A DNA stretch of 64,000 nucleotides from an uncultured Alphaproteobacteria bacterium (GTDB taxonomy: Bacteria; Pseudomonadota; Alphaproteobacteria; Methylaequorales; Methylaequoraceae). Shown in pieces: positions 36,871-46,222 of this stretch. Position numbers and translations under genes: made by a program. Position 1 is the stretch's first letter. Each line of letters begins with the position of its first letter. The stretch lies in the NCBI GenBank assembly GCA_902536655.1, contig CACAYF010000002.1, positions 72,693 to 136,692 of the forward strand. Direction: 5' to 3'. The notes under the pieces were generated by a model, which saw only the letters and a list, made by a program, of their open reading frames with translations, ran no database searches and was not told the origin of the DNA.

Positions 36871-37722
36871 AGTATCTTCTTTTTCAAAACCAAGTTTAAT
36901 AAGTTTTTGATAATTGTTTTTAATTATCTTTGTTACTGGAAGTCTAATATCAGATTGATTTATTTCCTTGATAATGATGTCGAGGTCTTTCAGCATCAAT
37001 TTATTCATAAATCCAAAGTCGAACTCCGATTTCCACATTGTTTTTGCCCTGTTCTCTAATTGCCATGATTGACCTGCTCCATTTTTTAACACTTTAATAA
37101 GGCTATCAATGTTTAGTTTTTTTTTTTTAGCAAAATTTAAACCCTCAGCTAACCCTTGAATAATAGTTGCAACACATATTTGGTTAACCATTTTAGTAAG
37201 TTGTCCGGAACCAGATAAACCCATATAAATTAATGACTTAGAGTACAAATCTAAAATTTCCTTTAAATCTTTGAATTTTGACTTTTTTCCTCCAACCATT
37301 ATTGACAATGTTCCACTTATTGCACCAACTTCTCCACCACTAATTGGAGCATCAAAAAAATAGCATTTCTTACCTAAAATTTTCTCATACAATAACTTTG
37401 ATATATCGTATGACGCAGTGGTATGGTCAACGATCAATGTTTTTGGACGTAAACCTTTCAATATTCCATTTTTTGATAGGTATACATCTTTCAAATCTAA
37501 ATCTTTGCCAACACAGGATATTATAAAATCACATTGATTTGATAAGTCGTCGTATTGATCATATGTAAAAAGTCGTCTTGAGTTTCTAAATTTTTTTATA
37601 AATTTATATGTATTTGCTGAACTTCTATTAATTATATGAATGTTTCTCTTAGCATTAATTATATGAAGTGCAATATTGTACCCCATTACGCCAAGACCAA
37701 TAAATCCAACGTTTTTAATCAT
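36844..37722 (-). CDS. NAD(P)-dependent beta-hydroxyacid dehydrogenase (HIBADH/GarR family)
   Basis: This 292-aa protein belongs to the 3-hydroxyisobutyrate / 2-hydroxy-3-oxopropionate reductase family. It has the dinucleotide-binding start GFIGLGVMGYNIALHI, the substrate loop DAPISGGEVGAISGTLSIMVGG and the catalytic Lys in SGSGQLTKMVNQ. Specificity cannot be told; the family includes valine catabolism, glyoxylate metabolism and short-chain aldehyde reductases. It overlaps clpB by 8 nt upstream and hflX by 27 nt tail-to-tail. Confidence 0.88.
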   Translation of the reverse strand: MIKNVGFIGLGVMGYNIALHIINAKRNIHIINRSSANTYKFIKKFRNSRRLFTYDQYDDLSNQCDFIISCVGKDLDLKDVYLSKNGILKGLRPKTLIVDHTTASYDISKLLYEKILGKKCYFFDAPISGGEVGAISGTLSIMVGGKKSKFKDLKEILDLYSKSLIYMGLSGSGQLTKMVNQICVATIIQGLAEGLNFAKKKKLNIDSLIKVLKNGAGQSWQLENRAKTMWKSEFDFGFMNKLMLKDLDIIIKEINQSDIRLPVTKIIKNNYQKLIKLGFEKEDTSNLIRLLM

Positions 37723-40297
37723 AATCTATAATTAATTCATTATTTTCATTTATAGTTACACTAACTTGTGAACCTTCCTTAATATTATTACTTAAAATGA
37801 GATGTGCCATTTTATCTATAATCTCTTTTTGTATAAGTCTTTTTAATGGTCTTGCTCCATATAAGTTAGAAAACCCTTCACTTACAATCCAATTCTTTGA
37901 TTTTTCATCAAATTTTGCTGAAATTTTTTTAGGTTTCAAAATTTCTTTTAGAAAATCCAACTGAATATCAACGATTTTTTTTATTTCTTTTTTTGTAAGC
38001 CTATTAAATATTATAGATTCATCAATTCTATTTAAAAATTCAGGTTTAAAATGCTTTCTAACTTTTTCCATTATTTTTTCTTTTGTAAAAATCTCCACCT
38101 GATTCTTTTGATCGTCAGAAAACTCTATTAATTCAGCACCTAAATTTGAAGTCATAATAATAATTGTATTTTTAAAGTTTACAAATCTGCCTTTGGAGTC
38201 GGTTAACCTTCCATCATCAAAGACTTGTAATAATAAATTATAAACATCTGGATGAGCCTTTTCAATCTCGTCAAGCAGAACTAGTTGATATGGTTTTCTT
38301 CTAATAGATTCTGTTAAAATGCCGCCTTCCTCGAACCCAATGTAACCTGGTGGCGAACCAATTAATTTTGAAACTGAATGTTTTTCCATAAATTCAGACA
38401 TGTCCAATCTAAATAATGATTTTTTATCATTAAAAAGAAATTCTGAAAGAATTTTTGTCAATTCCGTTTTTCCTACACCTGTAGGCCCTAGGAATAAAAA
38501 AATACCTATTGGTCTGTTAGGGTCTTGAATTCCTGCTCTTGCTCTTAGTACGCATCTAGATATTTTTTGAATTGCTTCACTTTGTCCAATGACTTTTTTT
38601 TGAAGTTCATTCTCCATGTTGATTATTTTTTCTTTTTCTCCCTCTAGCATTCTCTCTACTGGGACCCCGGTTGATTTAGATATTACTTCTGCAATTTCAT
38701 CTGGAGATACGAACTTTCTCAAAATTTTCTGTTCTTTCTTGGATTCTAGCATTTTAAGTTTATTTTCTAATTCGGGAATCTCACTGTAAGCCAATTCCCC
38801 TGCTTTTGACAATTCTCCCTCTCTTTGTAGTATGTTTAACTTATTTCTACTGAATTCAATTGTAGATTTGAGTTTTTGGATATCGTTAATTACATTCTTT
38901 TCTCTATTCCAATTATTATTAAAATCTTCAAATTCTTTCTCTAATTTTTTAATTTCTTCTTTAAGGTCATTTGTCCTGTCTACAGACTTTTTATCGTTTT
39001 CTTTTTTTAAGCTTTCATATTCAATTTTATTTTGTAAAAGTTTTCTCTCAATTTTATCTAGCTTTTCCGGTTTTGAATCAATTTGTAATCTTATACGTGA
39101 TGCTGCTTCATCCATAAGATCAATTGCTTTATCGGGTAAAAATCTGTCATTAATATATCTTTGAGATAACTCAACTGCAGAGACTATTGCTGAATCTAAA
39201 ATTTTTACTCCATGATGAACTTCATATTTTTCTTTTAATCCTCTTAAAATAGATATTGAGTCATCCAAGCTTGGTTCCTCGACCAATATTTGCTGAAATC
39301 TTCGAGCTAGAGCGGCGTCTTTTTCAATATGTTCTCTATATTCATTTAGTGTAGTTGCTCCAATACAATGAAGTTCTCCCCTAGCTAAGGCTGGCTTTAA
39401 TAAGTTTGATGCGTCCATTGCTCCATCAGTTTTACCAGCACCTACCAAAGTATGTATTTCATCTATAAATAAAATAGTTGAATGTTTATTATTTTCGATG
39501 TTCTTAAGAATTTTTTTTAATCTCTCTTCAAAATCTCCGCGAAATTTGGCTCCTGCAACTAATGAACCTAAATCTAGAGAAATAACTTTCTTTTTTTTTA
39601 ATGAGTCTGGAATATCATTATTAATAATTCTTAATGCTAATCCTTCAACAATAGCCGTTTTACCTACACCAGGTTCCCCTATCAGTACTGGATTATTTTT
39701 TGTTCTTCTTGATAGAACCTGAATACTTCTTCTTATTTCCTCTTCTCTTCCAATTACTGGATCTAATTTTCCTAATTTTGCCAATTCTGTAAGATCTACA
39801 GAATACTTTGATAGTTCATCAGAACTAGAATTTGAATTTTTTTCGTTAATAGTTTGGCCTTTCCGTAGTTTTAAAATGACTGATTTAAGTGTATTCTTAT
39901 TTAATTTATTGGTATTCAGTAATTGTGTAATCTTTAGATCTTCTAAACATAAAATAGTATACAATAAAATTTCAGGAGAAATAAACGAATCATTAAATTC
40001 ATCTTTTGTTGTTTTTGATAATTCTAAAACCTTAACTAGTTCATCTGAAAGAAAAACATTAATATTCCTTCCAAGAACTTTAGGTATATTAGCAATTTCT
40101 CTTTCAACTAAATTTGTAAGATTCGATTTTTCTAATTGGTAATTTTCAATTATGTCCTCGATAAACCTATCAGAATCATTAAAAATACTAAAAACTAAAT
40201 GTTCAACTAAGATTTGTTGATTGTTTAGTGATACCGCTTTATTTTGTGCTTGATTAATTAATAATTTACTTTTATCGTTGAATTGATCAAAATTCAT
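37715..40297 (-). CDS. clpB: ClpB disaggregase
   Basis: ClpB is the hexameric AAA+ chaperone that works with DnaK to resolubilise aggregates. The 860-aa protein has the Clp N-domain (about 1-145), a first AAA+ with GEPGVGKTAIVEG and the DEIHTLVGAG box, the long coiled-coil middle domain (about 400-530), a second AAA+ with GPTGVGKTELTK and LDEIEKAHPDVYN, and a D2 C-terminal domain. There is no IGL/F ClpP-binding loop to suggest ClpA. A possible heat-shock -35 box (CTTGAG) lies 29 nt upstream. Confidence 0.97.
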   Translation of the reverse strand: MNFDQFNDKSKLLINQAQNKAVSLNNQQILVEHLVFSIFNDSDRFIEDIIENYQLEKSNLTNLVEREIANIPKVLGRNINVFLSDELVKVLELSKTTKDEFNDSFISPEILLYTILCLEDLKITQLLNTNKLNKNTLKSVILKLRKGQTINEKNSNSSSDELSKYSVDLTELAKLGKLDPVIGREEEIRRSIQVLSRRTKNNPVLIGEPGVGKTAIVEGLALRIINNDIPDSLKKKKVISLDLGSLVAGAKFRGDFEERLKKILKNIENNKHSTILFIDEIHTLVGAGKTDGAMDASNLLKPALARGELHCIGATTLNEYREHIEKDAALARRFQQILVEEPSLDDSISILRGLKEKYEVHHGVKILDSAIVSAVELSQRYINDRFLPDKAIDLMDEAASRIRLQIDSKPEKLDKIERKLLQNKIEYESLKKENDKKSVDRTNDLKEEIKKLEKEFEDFNNNWNREKNVINDIQKLKSTIEFSRNKLNILQREGELSKAGELAYSEIPELENKLKMLESKKEQKILRKFVSPDEIAEVISKSTGVPVERMLEGEKEKIINMENELQKKVIGQSEAIQKISRCVLRARAGIQDPNRPIGIFLFLGPTGVGKTELTKILSEFLFNDKKSLFRLDMSEFMEKHSVSKLIGSPPGYIGFEEGGILTESIRRKPYQLVLLDEIEKAHPDVYNLLLQVFDDGRLTDSKGRFVNFKNTIIIMTSNLGAELIEFSDDQKNQVEIFTKEKIMEKVRKHFKPEFLNRIDESIIFNRLTKKEIKKIVDIQLDFLKEILKPKKISAKFDEKSKNWIVSEGFSNLYGARPLKRLIQKEIIDKMAHLILSNNIKEGSQVSVTINENNELIIDYD

Positions 40298-40339
40298 GAT
40301 TTATTTTGATGATATTAAATCAAAATCTCAAGAACTTTA

Positions 40340-41491
40340 TTGGAAAAAAAAAAAAATAACTTACCCTTAGATGGAATATTAGTATTGGACTTAACAAATG
40401 TTTTATCAGGTCCGTTTGCTACCTTAATATTGTCTGATTTGGGAGCTAAGGTAATCAAAATAGAAAAACCTGGTGGGGACGATTCAAGAGGTTATGGCCC
40501 TTTTGCAAATGGAAAATCTGGATACTTTATTTCGTTAAACAGAGGGAAAAAAAGTATTTGTTTAGATTTAAAAAAAAAAAAGGAAAAACAAATTTTTGAG
40601 AAAATTCTATCTAAATCAGATGTTCTCATAGATAACTTTAAGCCTGAAACTCTTAAAAAACTTGGTTTTTCTTGGAAATATTTGTCCAAGAAATATCCAA
40701 GATTAATTTACAGTAAAATTTCTGGATTTGGAGAAACGGGCCCACTTAAAGACCTTCCAGCTTATGATATAATTGTTCAAGCCATGGGAGGGTTAATGAG
40801 TATTACTGGCAAGGATGAAGAAAATTTAGTAAGAGTTGGGACTTCTATCGGTGATATTACTGCTAGTTTATTTGCAGTTATTGGAATATTAAGTCAATTA
40901 ATTAGACGAAATAAAACAAATTCTGGCTCTAAATTAGATTTAAGTATGTTAGATTGTCAGGTTTCAATTTTAGAAAATGCAGTTGCAAGATATTCAATCG
41001 AAGGTAGAAATCCTAAACCATTAGGAACTGATCACCCATCAATTTCACCATTTGGTGCTTTTAAAACAAAAGATGGACTATTAGTTCTAGCAATTGGAAA
41101 TGATAGATTATTTGAAAAATTTTGTAATGTTTTAAAAAATAAAAAATTGGCTGAGAAATATTCTACTAATAAAAAAAGAAATGATAATCTTAATAATTTT
41201 AAAAAGGAATTAGAGTTAATTTTTAAGAAAAATAAAACGTCATTTTGGATCAAGAAATTAACAATCAATAAAATACCATGTGCAAAAATTAATTCAGTCA
41301 GCGAGATAACGCGTAATAAACAAATACTTCATAGAAAAATGATTTCTGACTACCCCGAGAAACTCGGGAAATTAAAGGTTACTCGCACTCCATTCAATTT
41401 TGATTTTGTTAAAAATAAGCCACAAATAAAGTTAGCACCAAATTTAGATGAGCATAGAAACGAAATTTTAAAATTCTTTGGAATAAATTAA
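40340..41491 (+). CDS. CaiB/BaiF family class III CoA-transferase
   Basis: This 383-aa protein moves CoA between carboxylic acids. It shows the family start LPLDGILVLDLTNVLSGPFATLILSDLGAKVIKIE, the segment GDDSRGYGPF, and SGFGETGPLKDLPAYDIIVQAMGG, whose Asp is the expected catalytic residue. Substrates cannot be predicted; formyl-CoA, mesaconyl-CoA and carnitine transferases share the fold. The start is TTG 40340, since no ATG or GTG is available. It is divergent from clpB and interlocks its stop with the rhomboid gene. Confidence 0.88.
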   Translation: MEKKKNNLPLDGILVLDLTNVLSGPFATLILSDLGAKVIKIEKPGGDDSRGYGPFANGKSGYFISLNRGKKSICLDLKKKKEKQIFEKILSKSDVLIDNFKPETLKKLGFSWKYLSKKYPRLIYSKISGFGETGPLKDLPAYDIIVQAMGGLMSITGKDEENLVRVGTSIGDITASLFAVIGILSQLIRRNKTNSGSKLDLSMLDCQVSILENAVARYSIEGRNPKPLGTDHPSISPFGAFKTKDGLLVLAIGNDRLFEKFCNVLKNKKLAEKYSTNKKRNDNLNNFKKELELIFKKNKTSFWIKKLTINKIPCAKINSVSEITRNKQILHRKMISDYPEKLGKLKVTRTPFNFDFVKNKPQIKLAPNLDEHRNEILKFFGIN

Positions 41492-42183
41492 TCCCAAGGT
41501 CCTCTTTTTAAAAAAACTGATTTTCCTTTTTTAGTGATAGTTTTTTTAATTTTATTATTGAAAATATATGAATAAAGCAATCCAAATACAAAACCACCAA
41601 TATGAGCAACCCATGCAACATTGGATTCTTGATTACCAAGATTAAGAAATTGAAATAAAAACCAAAAAATCAAAAGTATAAAAGCTGGGACTCTAATCGT
41701 AAAAAAAATAAAAAAAGGGATTAAAACAAGAACCTTTGCTTTTGGAAATAAATGAAGATAAGCACCGAGAACTCCAGCGATTGCTCCGGAAGCTCCTATT
41801 AATGGAATATTCGAGGTTATGTCCAATAATCCATGACTTATAGAAGCAACAACACCGGACAAGATATAAAACAATATAAATTTTTTGGAACCCATTTTAT
41901 CTTCAACATTATCTGCAAAAATCCAAAGATAGAGCATATTACCTAAAAAATGCATCCAACTACCATGCATAAAAATAGAGGTAATTAGGGTAAATGTAGG
42001 TAAAAGAAAAGGTAAATCTGAACCTAAAAAGAAAGATTTTGGCTTAAAACCAAAATAATAGGTAAAATAATTTGAATTCTCTAAAGACAATTGAATAAAA
42101 AATACAATTGAACATAAAATTAATATTAGAGACCTTATGTGTGTTTTATTTTTTGTTGGATTGTCGTCTTTTAAAGGTATCAC
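41488..42183 (-). CDS. Rhomboid-family intramembrane serine protease
   Basis: This 231-aa membrane protein has six to seven transmembrane helices. It shows the rhomboid signatures: WMHFLGNMLYLWIFADNVED (the HxxxN region), the nucleophile Ser in IGASGAIAGVLGAY, and the catalytic His in WVAHIGGFVFGLLY. Its substrate is unknown. It shares one base or overlaps directly with pdeM on the same strand, so it may be cotranscribed with the DNA-repair genes, and its stop interlocks with the CoA-transferase stop in TTAA. Confidence 0.92.
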   Translation of the reverse strand: MIPLKDDNPTKNKTHIRSLILILCSIVFFIQLSLENSNYFTYYFGFKPKSFFLGSDLPFLLPTFTLITSIFMHGSWMHFLGNMLYLWIFADNVEDKMGSKKFILFYILSGVVASISHGLLDITSNIPLIGASGAIAGVLGAYLHLFPKAKVLVLIPFFIFFTIRVPAFILLIFWFLFQFLNLGNQESNVAWVAHIGGFVFGLLYSYIFNNKIKKTITKKGKSVFLKRGPWD

Positions 42184-42863
42184 TATATAACTTTCTGTTG
42201 TGCTATTTTGGTTTTACCGAGTATTATTAAAAAGGTATTTTTATCGATAATATCAGAAAAAACTTTCGATTTAACATCTATTCCTCCAGTGAAATGACCG
42301 AAAGAGGGTAGAATACAAAAATCTCTTGAAACTACAAAACACTTGTATGAATATGAAGAGTTGTTAATTTTTATAATTGTTTTGGGATGAAAATGTCCAG
42401 AAAATTCAAAAAAATCCTTTGAATTATTTTTGCTTTTAATGTGCTTAAAACTTAAATCATTGTCCTGAAAACTATTAAAAAATTTACCTCCAATCTTGTC
42501 TTTATTAAAAAGTTTTTTATCGTGATTTCCTGTAACCCATTTAAAATCAACTGTTTCAGTAATTTTGTTTAACTCTATTATTTCTTGGTTATTCATATTT
42601 AAAATTGAAAATTTATCATGAAAATTATCGCCCAAAGTTATAATTCTGCTTGGTTTATAAATTTCAATAACTTTCTTTAATTTATACAAAGTCTCTTTAA
42701 TATCATATGGTGGAATTTGGAACCCGCTTATATTAAAAGATTTAGCTTTACCAAAATGAAGATCAGCTAAAACTATCGTTTTAGTTTGCTCGATAAATAG
42801 AACACCTGTTTTGTCAAAATAAATATCATAATTTAAAATTTTTTTTTTTAAATTATTTTGCAT
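42183..42863 (-). CDS. pdeM: PdeM, ligase-associated DNA-damage-response endonuclease
   Basis: This 226-aa metallophosphoesterase belongs to the PdeM family found with Lhr-like helicases and ATP-dependent ligases. The metal-binding motifs are in order: VLADLHFGK (DxH), LGDNFHD (GDxxHD), TGNHDKK (GNHD) and SGHFHPK (GHxH). It overlaps the helicase gene by 1 nt. The nuclease role is taken from the family name and context; a structure-specific endonuclease activity is expected but not shown here. Confidence 0.9.
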   Translation of the reverse strand: MQNNLKKKILNYDIYFDKTGVLFIEQTKTIVLADLHFGKAKSFNISGFQIPPYDIKETLYKLKKVIEIYKPSRIITLGDNFHDKFSILNMNNQEIIELNKITETVDFKWVTGNHDKKLFNKDKIGGKFFNSFQDNDLSFKHIKSKNNSKDFFEFSGHFHPKTIIKINNSSYSYKCFVVSRDFCILPSFGHFTGGIDVKSKVFSDIIDKNTFLIILGKTKIAQQKVI

Positions 42864-45184
42864 TATAAAATTTCATTCGCTTTGGTTTTTTCTTTTTCCA
42901 TTATTAATGATTTTGAAAATTCAGACACTTCAGAGAGATTTTTAAAAAAGAATTTTAAATTTTTAATCTTATAAATCTGACTTGATTGTATAAAATAATT
43001 ATTAATTTCCTCAGCTGTTATTTTTAGAATTATGTGATTTGGTTCATATTTCATCAAAGTATCAAATATCAAATCACAATTGATGAAGTTTTTTCTTGTT
43101 TTGGTATAAATATTATTTTTCAGCACTAAACCGCTAATCAAAGCAATTTCTTTAAAAATTCTTTTAGCTAATGCAGTGTTTAAAAAATTAACATTATTAA
43201 ATTCTTTTTTAAAAAAAAAAATTAAATCTTCTTTTTGAATATTTATTTTTTCTTTAAAAAACAAACCAAAGGAATAATCATTTAATATATAATTAATTGT
43301 AAAAATTTTTTTTTCATTCAAGTAATCTATTAAAAAGTTTGTTAAAGTTTGGTTTGTTTCTCTCCCTAAAAATGTATGGAAGAAAATATATTCTCCAGAT
43401 TGATAAGGAAATTTTTCAATCAAAATTTTATTTTTTGTTGGAATTTCAGACATTTTTTTTTGTTTTAGTAAAAACTTTCTGATTTCATGGGGAAATTTAG
43501 AGAATTGTTTATCTTGAAGAATTCTTAAAATTTCTTCAGACAAATTTGATTTTAATGGCATGCTTCCCCCCCAGTAAACAGGGACTTTTTTCGATTTTTT
43601 TGTTTTTGAAATAACTATTATCTCATCATTTTTAATTTTTAAACACACCAAAGTTAAACCTGCAAAAATAAAAGTATCCTTTTCTTTAATCGAATTTAAA
43701 AATGATTCCTCGACTGTCCCAAGGACTTTGCCTTTTAATGTTTTTATTTTTATGTTGCTGGAATCAATAATTGTTCCTGCATTCATAAGAATATTTCTCT
43801 TACTATGCTCGTCCTTAATTACAAATTTACCATTATTTAGTTTCTTTAGTTTTTTAATATCTTTGCAATTTTGAAGAGCGTAGCCACCATGATGAACAAA
43901 TGACAAAATTTCATTAAAATTCTTTTTAGATAAATTTTTATAAGGAAATGTGCTCTTAACTATTTCAAAAATTTTATCCTCTGAAAAACTTGAATGACAA
44001 GATATTAGGAGTAGGTGTTGACATAGAACATCCTTTGCTCCGTTTTTCTCTAAGATACGGTCATATTTCTTGGAAAAAATTAATTGTTTTAGTGCCACAC
44101 ACTCTAAATATTCAAATTTGTTAGTTGGAATTAATAATGACTCAGAAATTGAGTTATATTGGTGATTTGATCTCCCTGTTCTTTGTATTATTTTATTAAC
44201 GCTTTTTGGTGCACCGATATTTATTATTTTATCTATATTTTTCCAATCTATGCCCATTTCTAATGATGAAGTACTAACAACACAGTTAATATCACTAACT
44301 TTAAATTTCTTTTCGGTTTCCATTCTTATATTTTTAGAAAGTGAACCATGATAAATTCCTATTTTTAAATCTGGATAAGCTAAGAAAAGATTTTTATAAA
44401 GTATTTCGCATTGAGCTCTTGTATTTACGAAAATTATTGTTTTTTTATTTTTTATAATATCGTAAATTTCACCTAAGGCATGATCCACAGAATGTCCATA
44501 GTCTGGCATATTCTTTAAAACAAGAATATCTACTTTTATTTTCTTTAAGAATTTATTGGTAATAATCTTTGTTTTTTTTTTAAATGAAACCCAATTCGAT
44601 AGGTATTTAAAATTTTGAATATTTGTTGAGGACGCAAAAATTCTTATTTTTTTATTGACATTGATTATTTGAGAAATAGCTAAAGCAAGTTGATCTCCAC
44701 GCTTAGTATTTATTATTTCGTTTAATTCGTCTATTGCAAGGTATGTCGTGTTTTGAAAAATTTGATCAACCTCTTTTCTTGTAAGCATTAATGCAAGTGA
44801 TTCAGGTGTTGTAAGAAGAATTTCCTCAGGTTTTTCAATTTGTTTTTTTTTGTAAATATAAGAATCATCCCCAGTTCGTTTACCAACTCTTATTTCAATG
44901 TTCAGATCTGAGACAATTTTGTTTAAATTTTCAAACAAATCTGAAATTATTGACTTAAGTGGAGAAATATAAATTATTCTGGATTTTTTTTTTTTGAGTT
45001 GATCAATTAGTAAAGGAAGAAATAATGTAATTGTTTTTCCGGTCCCTGTATCAGAAGATATAAGATATCTTTTAAAAACATTATTTTGAACTTCTTCTAT
45101 AAAATCTTTTTGATAATTAAATAAAGTCCAACCTCTTTTTTTTAAAAAGAAATTAAACTTATCTGGTAAATTAATTTTATTCAT
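42863..45184 (-). CDS. Lhr-like ligase-associated DEXH-box helicase
   Basis: This 773-aa SF2 helicase belongs to the ligase-associated Lhr group, which unwinds DNA 3' to 5' during damage repair. It shows Walker A SDTGTGKT (about 44-51), motif Ib TTPESLALML, motif V EMGIDWKNID and motif VI QRTGRSNHQ, then a winged-helix and DUF4910-like C-terminal part. Motif II reads DELN (152-155) instead of DEVH/DEWH, and motif III reads SST instead of SAT; both are unusual. It is followed by pdeM and is divergent from the exonuclease gene across 27 bp. Confidence 0.9.
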   Translation of the reverse strand: MNKINLPDKFNFFLKKRGWTLFNYQKDFIEEVQNNVFKRYLISSDTGTGKTITLFLPLLIDQLKKKKSRIIYISPLKSIISDLFENLNKIVSDLNIEIRVGKRTGDDSYIYKKKQIEKPEEILLTTPESLALMLTRKEVDQIFQNTTYLAIDELNEIINTKRGDQLALAISQIINVNKKIRIFASSTNIQNFKYLSNWVSFKKKTKIITNKFLKKIKVDILVLKNMPDYGHSVDHALGEIYDIIKNKKTIIFVNTRAQCEILYKNLFLAYPDLKIGIYHGSLSKNIRMETEKKFKVSDINCVVSTSSLEMGIDWKNIDKIINIGAPKSVNKIIQRTGRSNHQYNSISESLLIPTNKFEYLECVALKQLIFSKKYDRILEKNGAKDVLCQHLLLISCHSSFSEDKIFEIVKSTFPYKNLSKKNFNEILSFVHHGGYALQNCKDIKKLKKLNNGKFVIKDEHSKRNILMNAGTIIDSSNIKIKTLKGKVLGTVEESFLNSIKEKDTFIFAGLTLVCLKIKNDEIIVISKTKKSKKVPVYWGGSMPLKSNLSEEILRILQDKQFSKFPHEIRKFLLKQKKMSEIPTKNKILIEKFPYQSGEYIFFHTFLGRETNQTLTNFLIDYLNEKKIFTINYILNDYSFGLFFKEKINIQKEDLIFFFKKEFNNVNFLNTALAKRIFKEIALISGLVLKNNIYTKTRKNFINCDLIFDTLMKYEPNHIILKITAEEINNYFIQSSQIYKIKNLKFFFKNLSEVSEFSKSLIMEKEKTKANEIL

Positions 45185-45200
45185 TTAATAAAGTAATAAC

Positions 45201-45206
45201 TATAAT
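45201..45206 (+). promoter_or_regulatory. -10 box for the exonuclease-ligase genes
   Basis: A perfect TATAAT lies 5 nt upstream of the exonuclease ATG in the 27-bp gap to the divergent helicase gene. The -35 position would fall inside the helicase 5' end and shows no good match. If used, the transcript is leaderless. It is not preceded by an SOS box. Confidence 0.4.
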
Positions 45207-45211
45207 ATGGT

Positions 45212-46222
45212 ATGAGAAAAACAAATATTAATTGGTTAAAAAAAAAAAGAGAAGGCCTTTATTGTGTTCCGGGAAACTTTTTCATTGATCCTGTTTTTCC
45301 TGTTGAGAAAGCATTAATTACTCATGCTCATACAGACCACGCAAGACCAAATAATAAATCCATTTTTTCCTCTAAGGAAACTATAGAATTAATGCATTTA
45401 AGGTATGGAGAAAGTTATTGTTCAGACTTTCAAATTGCAAGTTTTGATGAGAAAATTAAAATTAACGATGTAACTGTTCAAATTCTTCCAGCTGGTCATA
45501 TTCTTGGTAGTATTCAGTTTTTAATAAATTATAAAGGTTATAGACTTTTGATTAGCGGAGATTATAAAAGGACAAAAGATAAAACTTGTTTAAGCTATGA
45601 ACCTGTAGAATGTGATACATTTATTACCGAAGCGACTTTTGGACTTCCAATTTTTAATCATCCAAATGATGAAAGTGAAGTTAAAAAATTAATTAAATCA
45701 ATTAAAGCTAACGTAAATAAAACTCATCTAATTGGAGTATATGCTCTAGGTAAATGCCAAAGACTAATAACTTTATTGAGGAATCTTGGTTACGATGAGA
45801 CAATTTATTTACATGGTGCTTTAACTAAAATATCAGACTTTTATTCAAAGAATAATATTAAATTAGGGAAAATTTCTAATATCTCTGATTGTTCAAGATC
45901 TGAATACGCCAATAAGTTAGTTCTTTGTCCTCCTTCTTCATTAAACGATAAATGGTCGCAAAAATTTAAAAATGTTGTAAAAGGTTATGCTTCTGGATGG
46001 ATGAGAATACGACAAAGAGTTAAGCAAAAAAATATAGAACTTCCATTAATATTATCTGATCATGCTGATTGGGGTGAAATCTTAAAAACAGTAAATGACG
46101 TTAATCCCAATGAAGTATTAGTGACTCATGGAAGAGAAGAAGCTTTAGTTCATTATTTAACAAAAAAAAATTTTAAAAGTAGTGCTTTAAATTTAATTGG
46201 ATTCGAAGACGAGAATGAATGA
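45212..46222 (+). CDS. Ligase-associated MBL-fold exonuclease
   Basis: This 336-aa beta-CASP metallo-beta-lactamase protein is the exonuclease of the ligase-associated repair module. The metal site is visible as ITHAHTDHAR (HxHxDH), with LPAGHILGS, SGDYKRT, and LSDHADWGE near the C-terminus. The family is often annotated as mRNA 3'-end processing factor; the bacterial members beside ATP ligases process DNA ends. It overlaps the ligase by 8 nt. Confidence 0.92.
   Translation: MRKTNINWLKKKREGLYCVPGNFFIDPVFPVEKALITHAHTDHARPNNKSIFSSKETIELMHLRYGESYCSDFQIASFDEKIKINDVTVQILPAGHILGSIQFLINYKGYRLLISGDYKRTKDKTCLSYEPVECDTFITEATFGLPIFNHPNDESEVKKLIKSIKANVNKTHLIGVYALGKCQRLITLLRNLGYDETIYLHGALTKISDFYSKNNIKLGKISNISDCSRSEYANKLVLCPPSSLNDKWSQKFKNVVKGYASGWMRIRQRVKQKNIELPLILSDHADWGEILKTVNDVNPNEVLVTHGREEALVHYLTKKNFKSSALNLIGFEDENE

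Noticed and set aside
40306-40332. Possible heat-shock (sigma-32) promoter before clpB with CTTGAG
   Set aside because: The -35 match is fair, but I could not fit a -10 of the alphaproteobacterial type at the right spacing, and the leader would be very short. Kept only as a note in the clpB entry.
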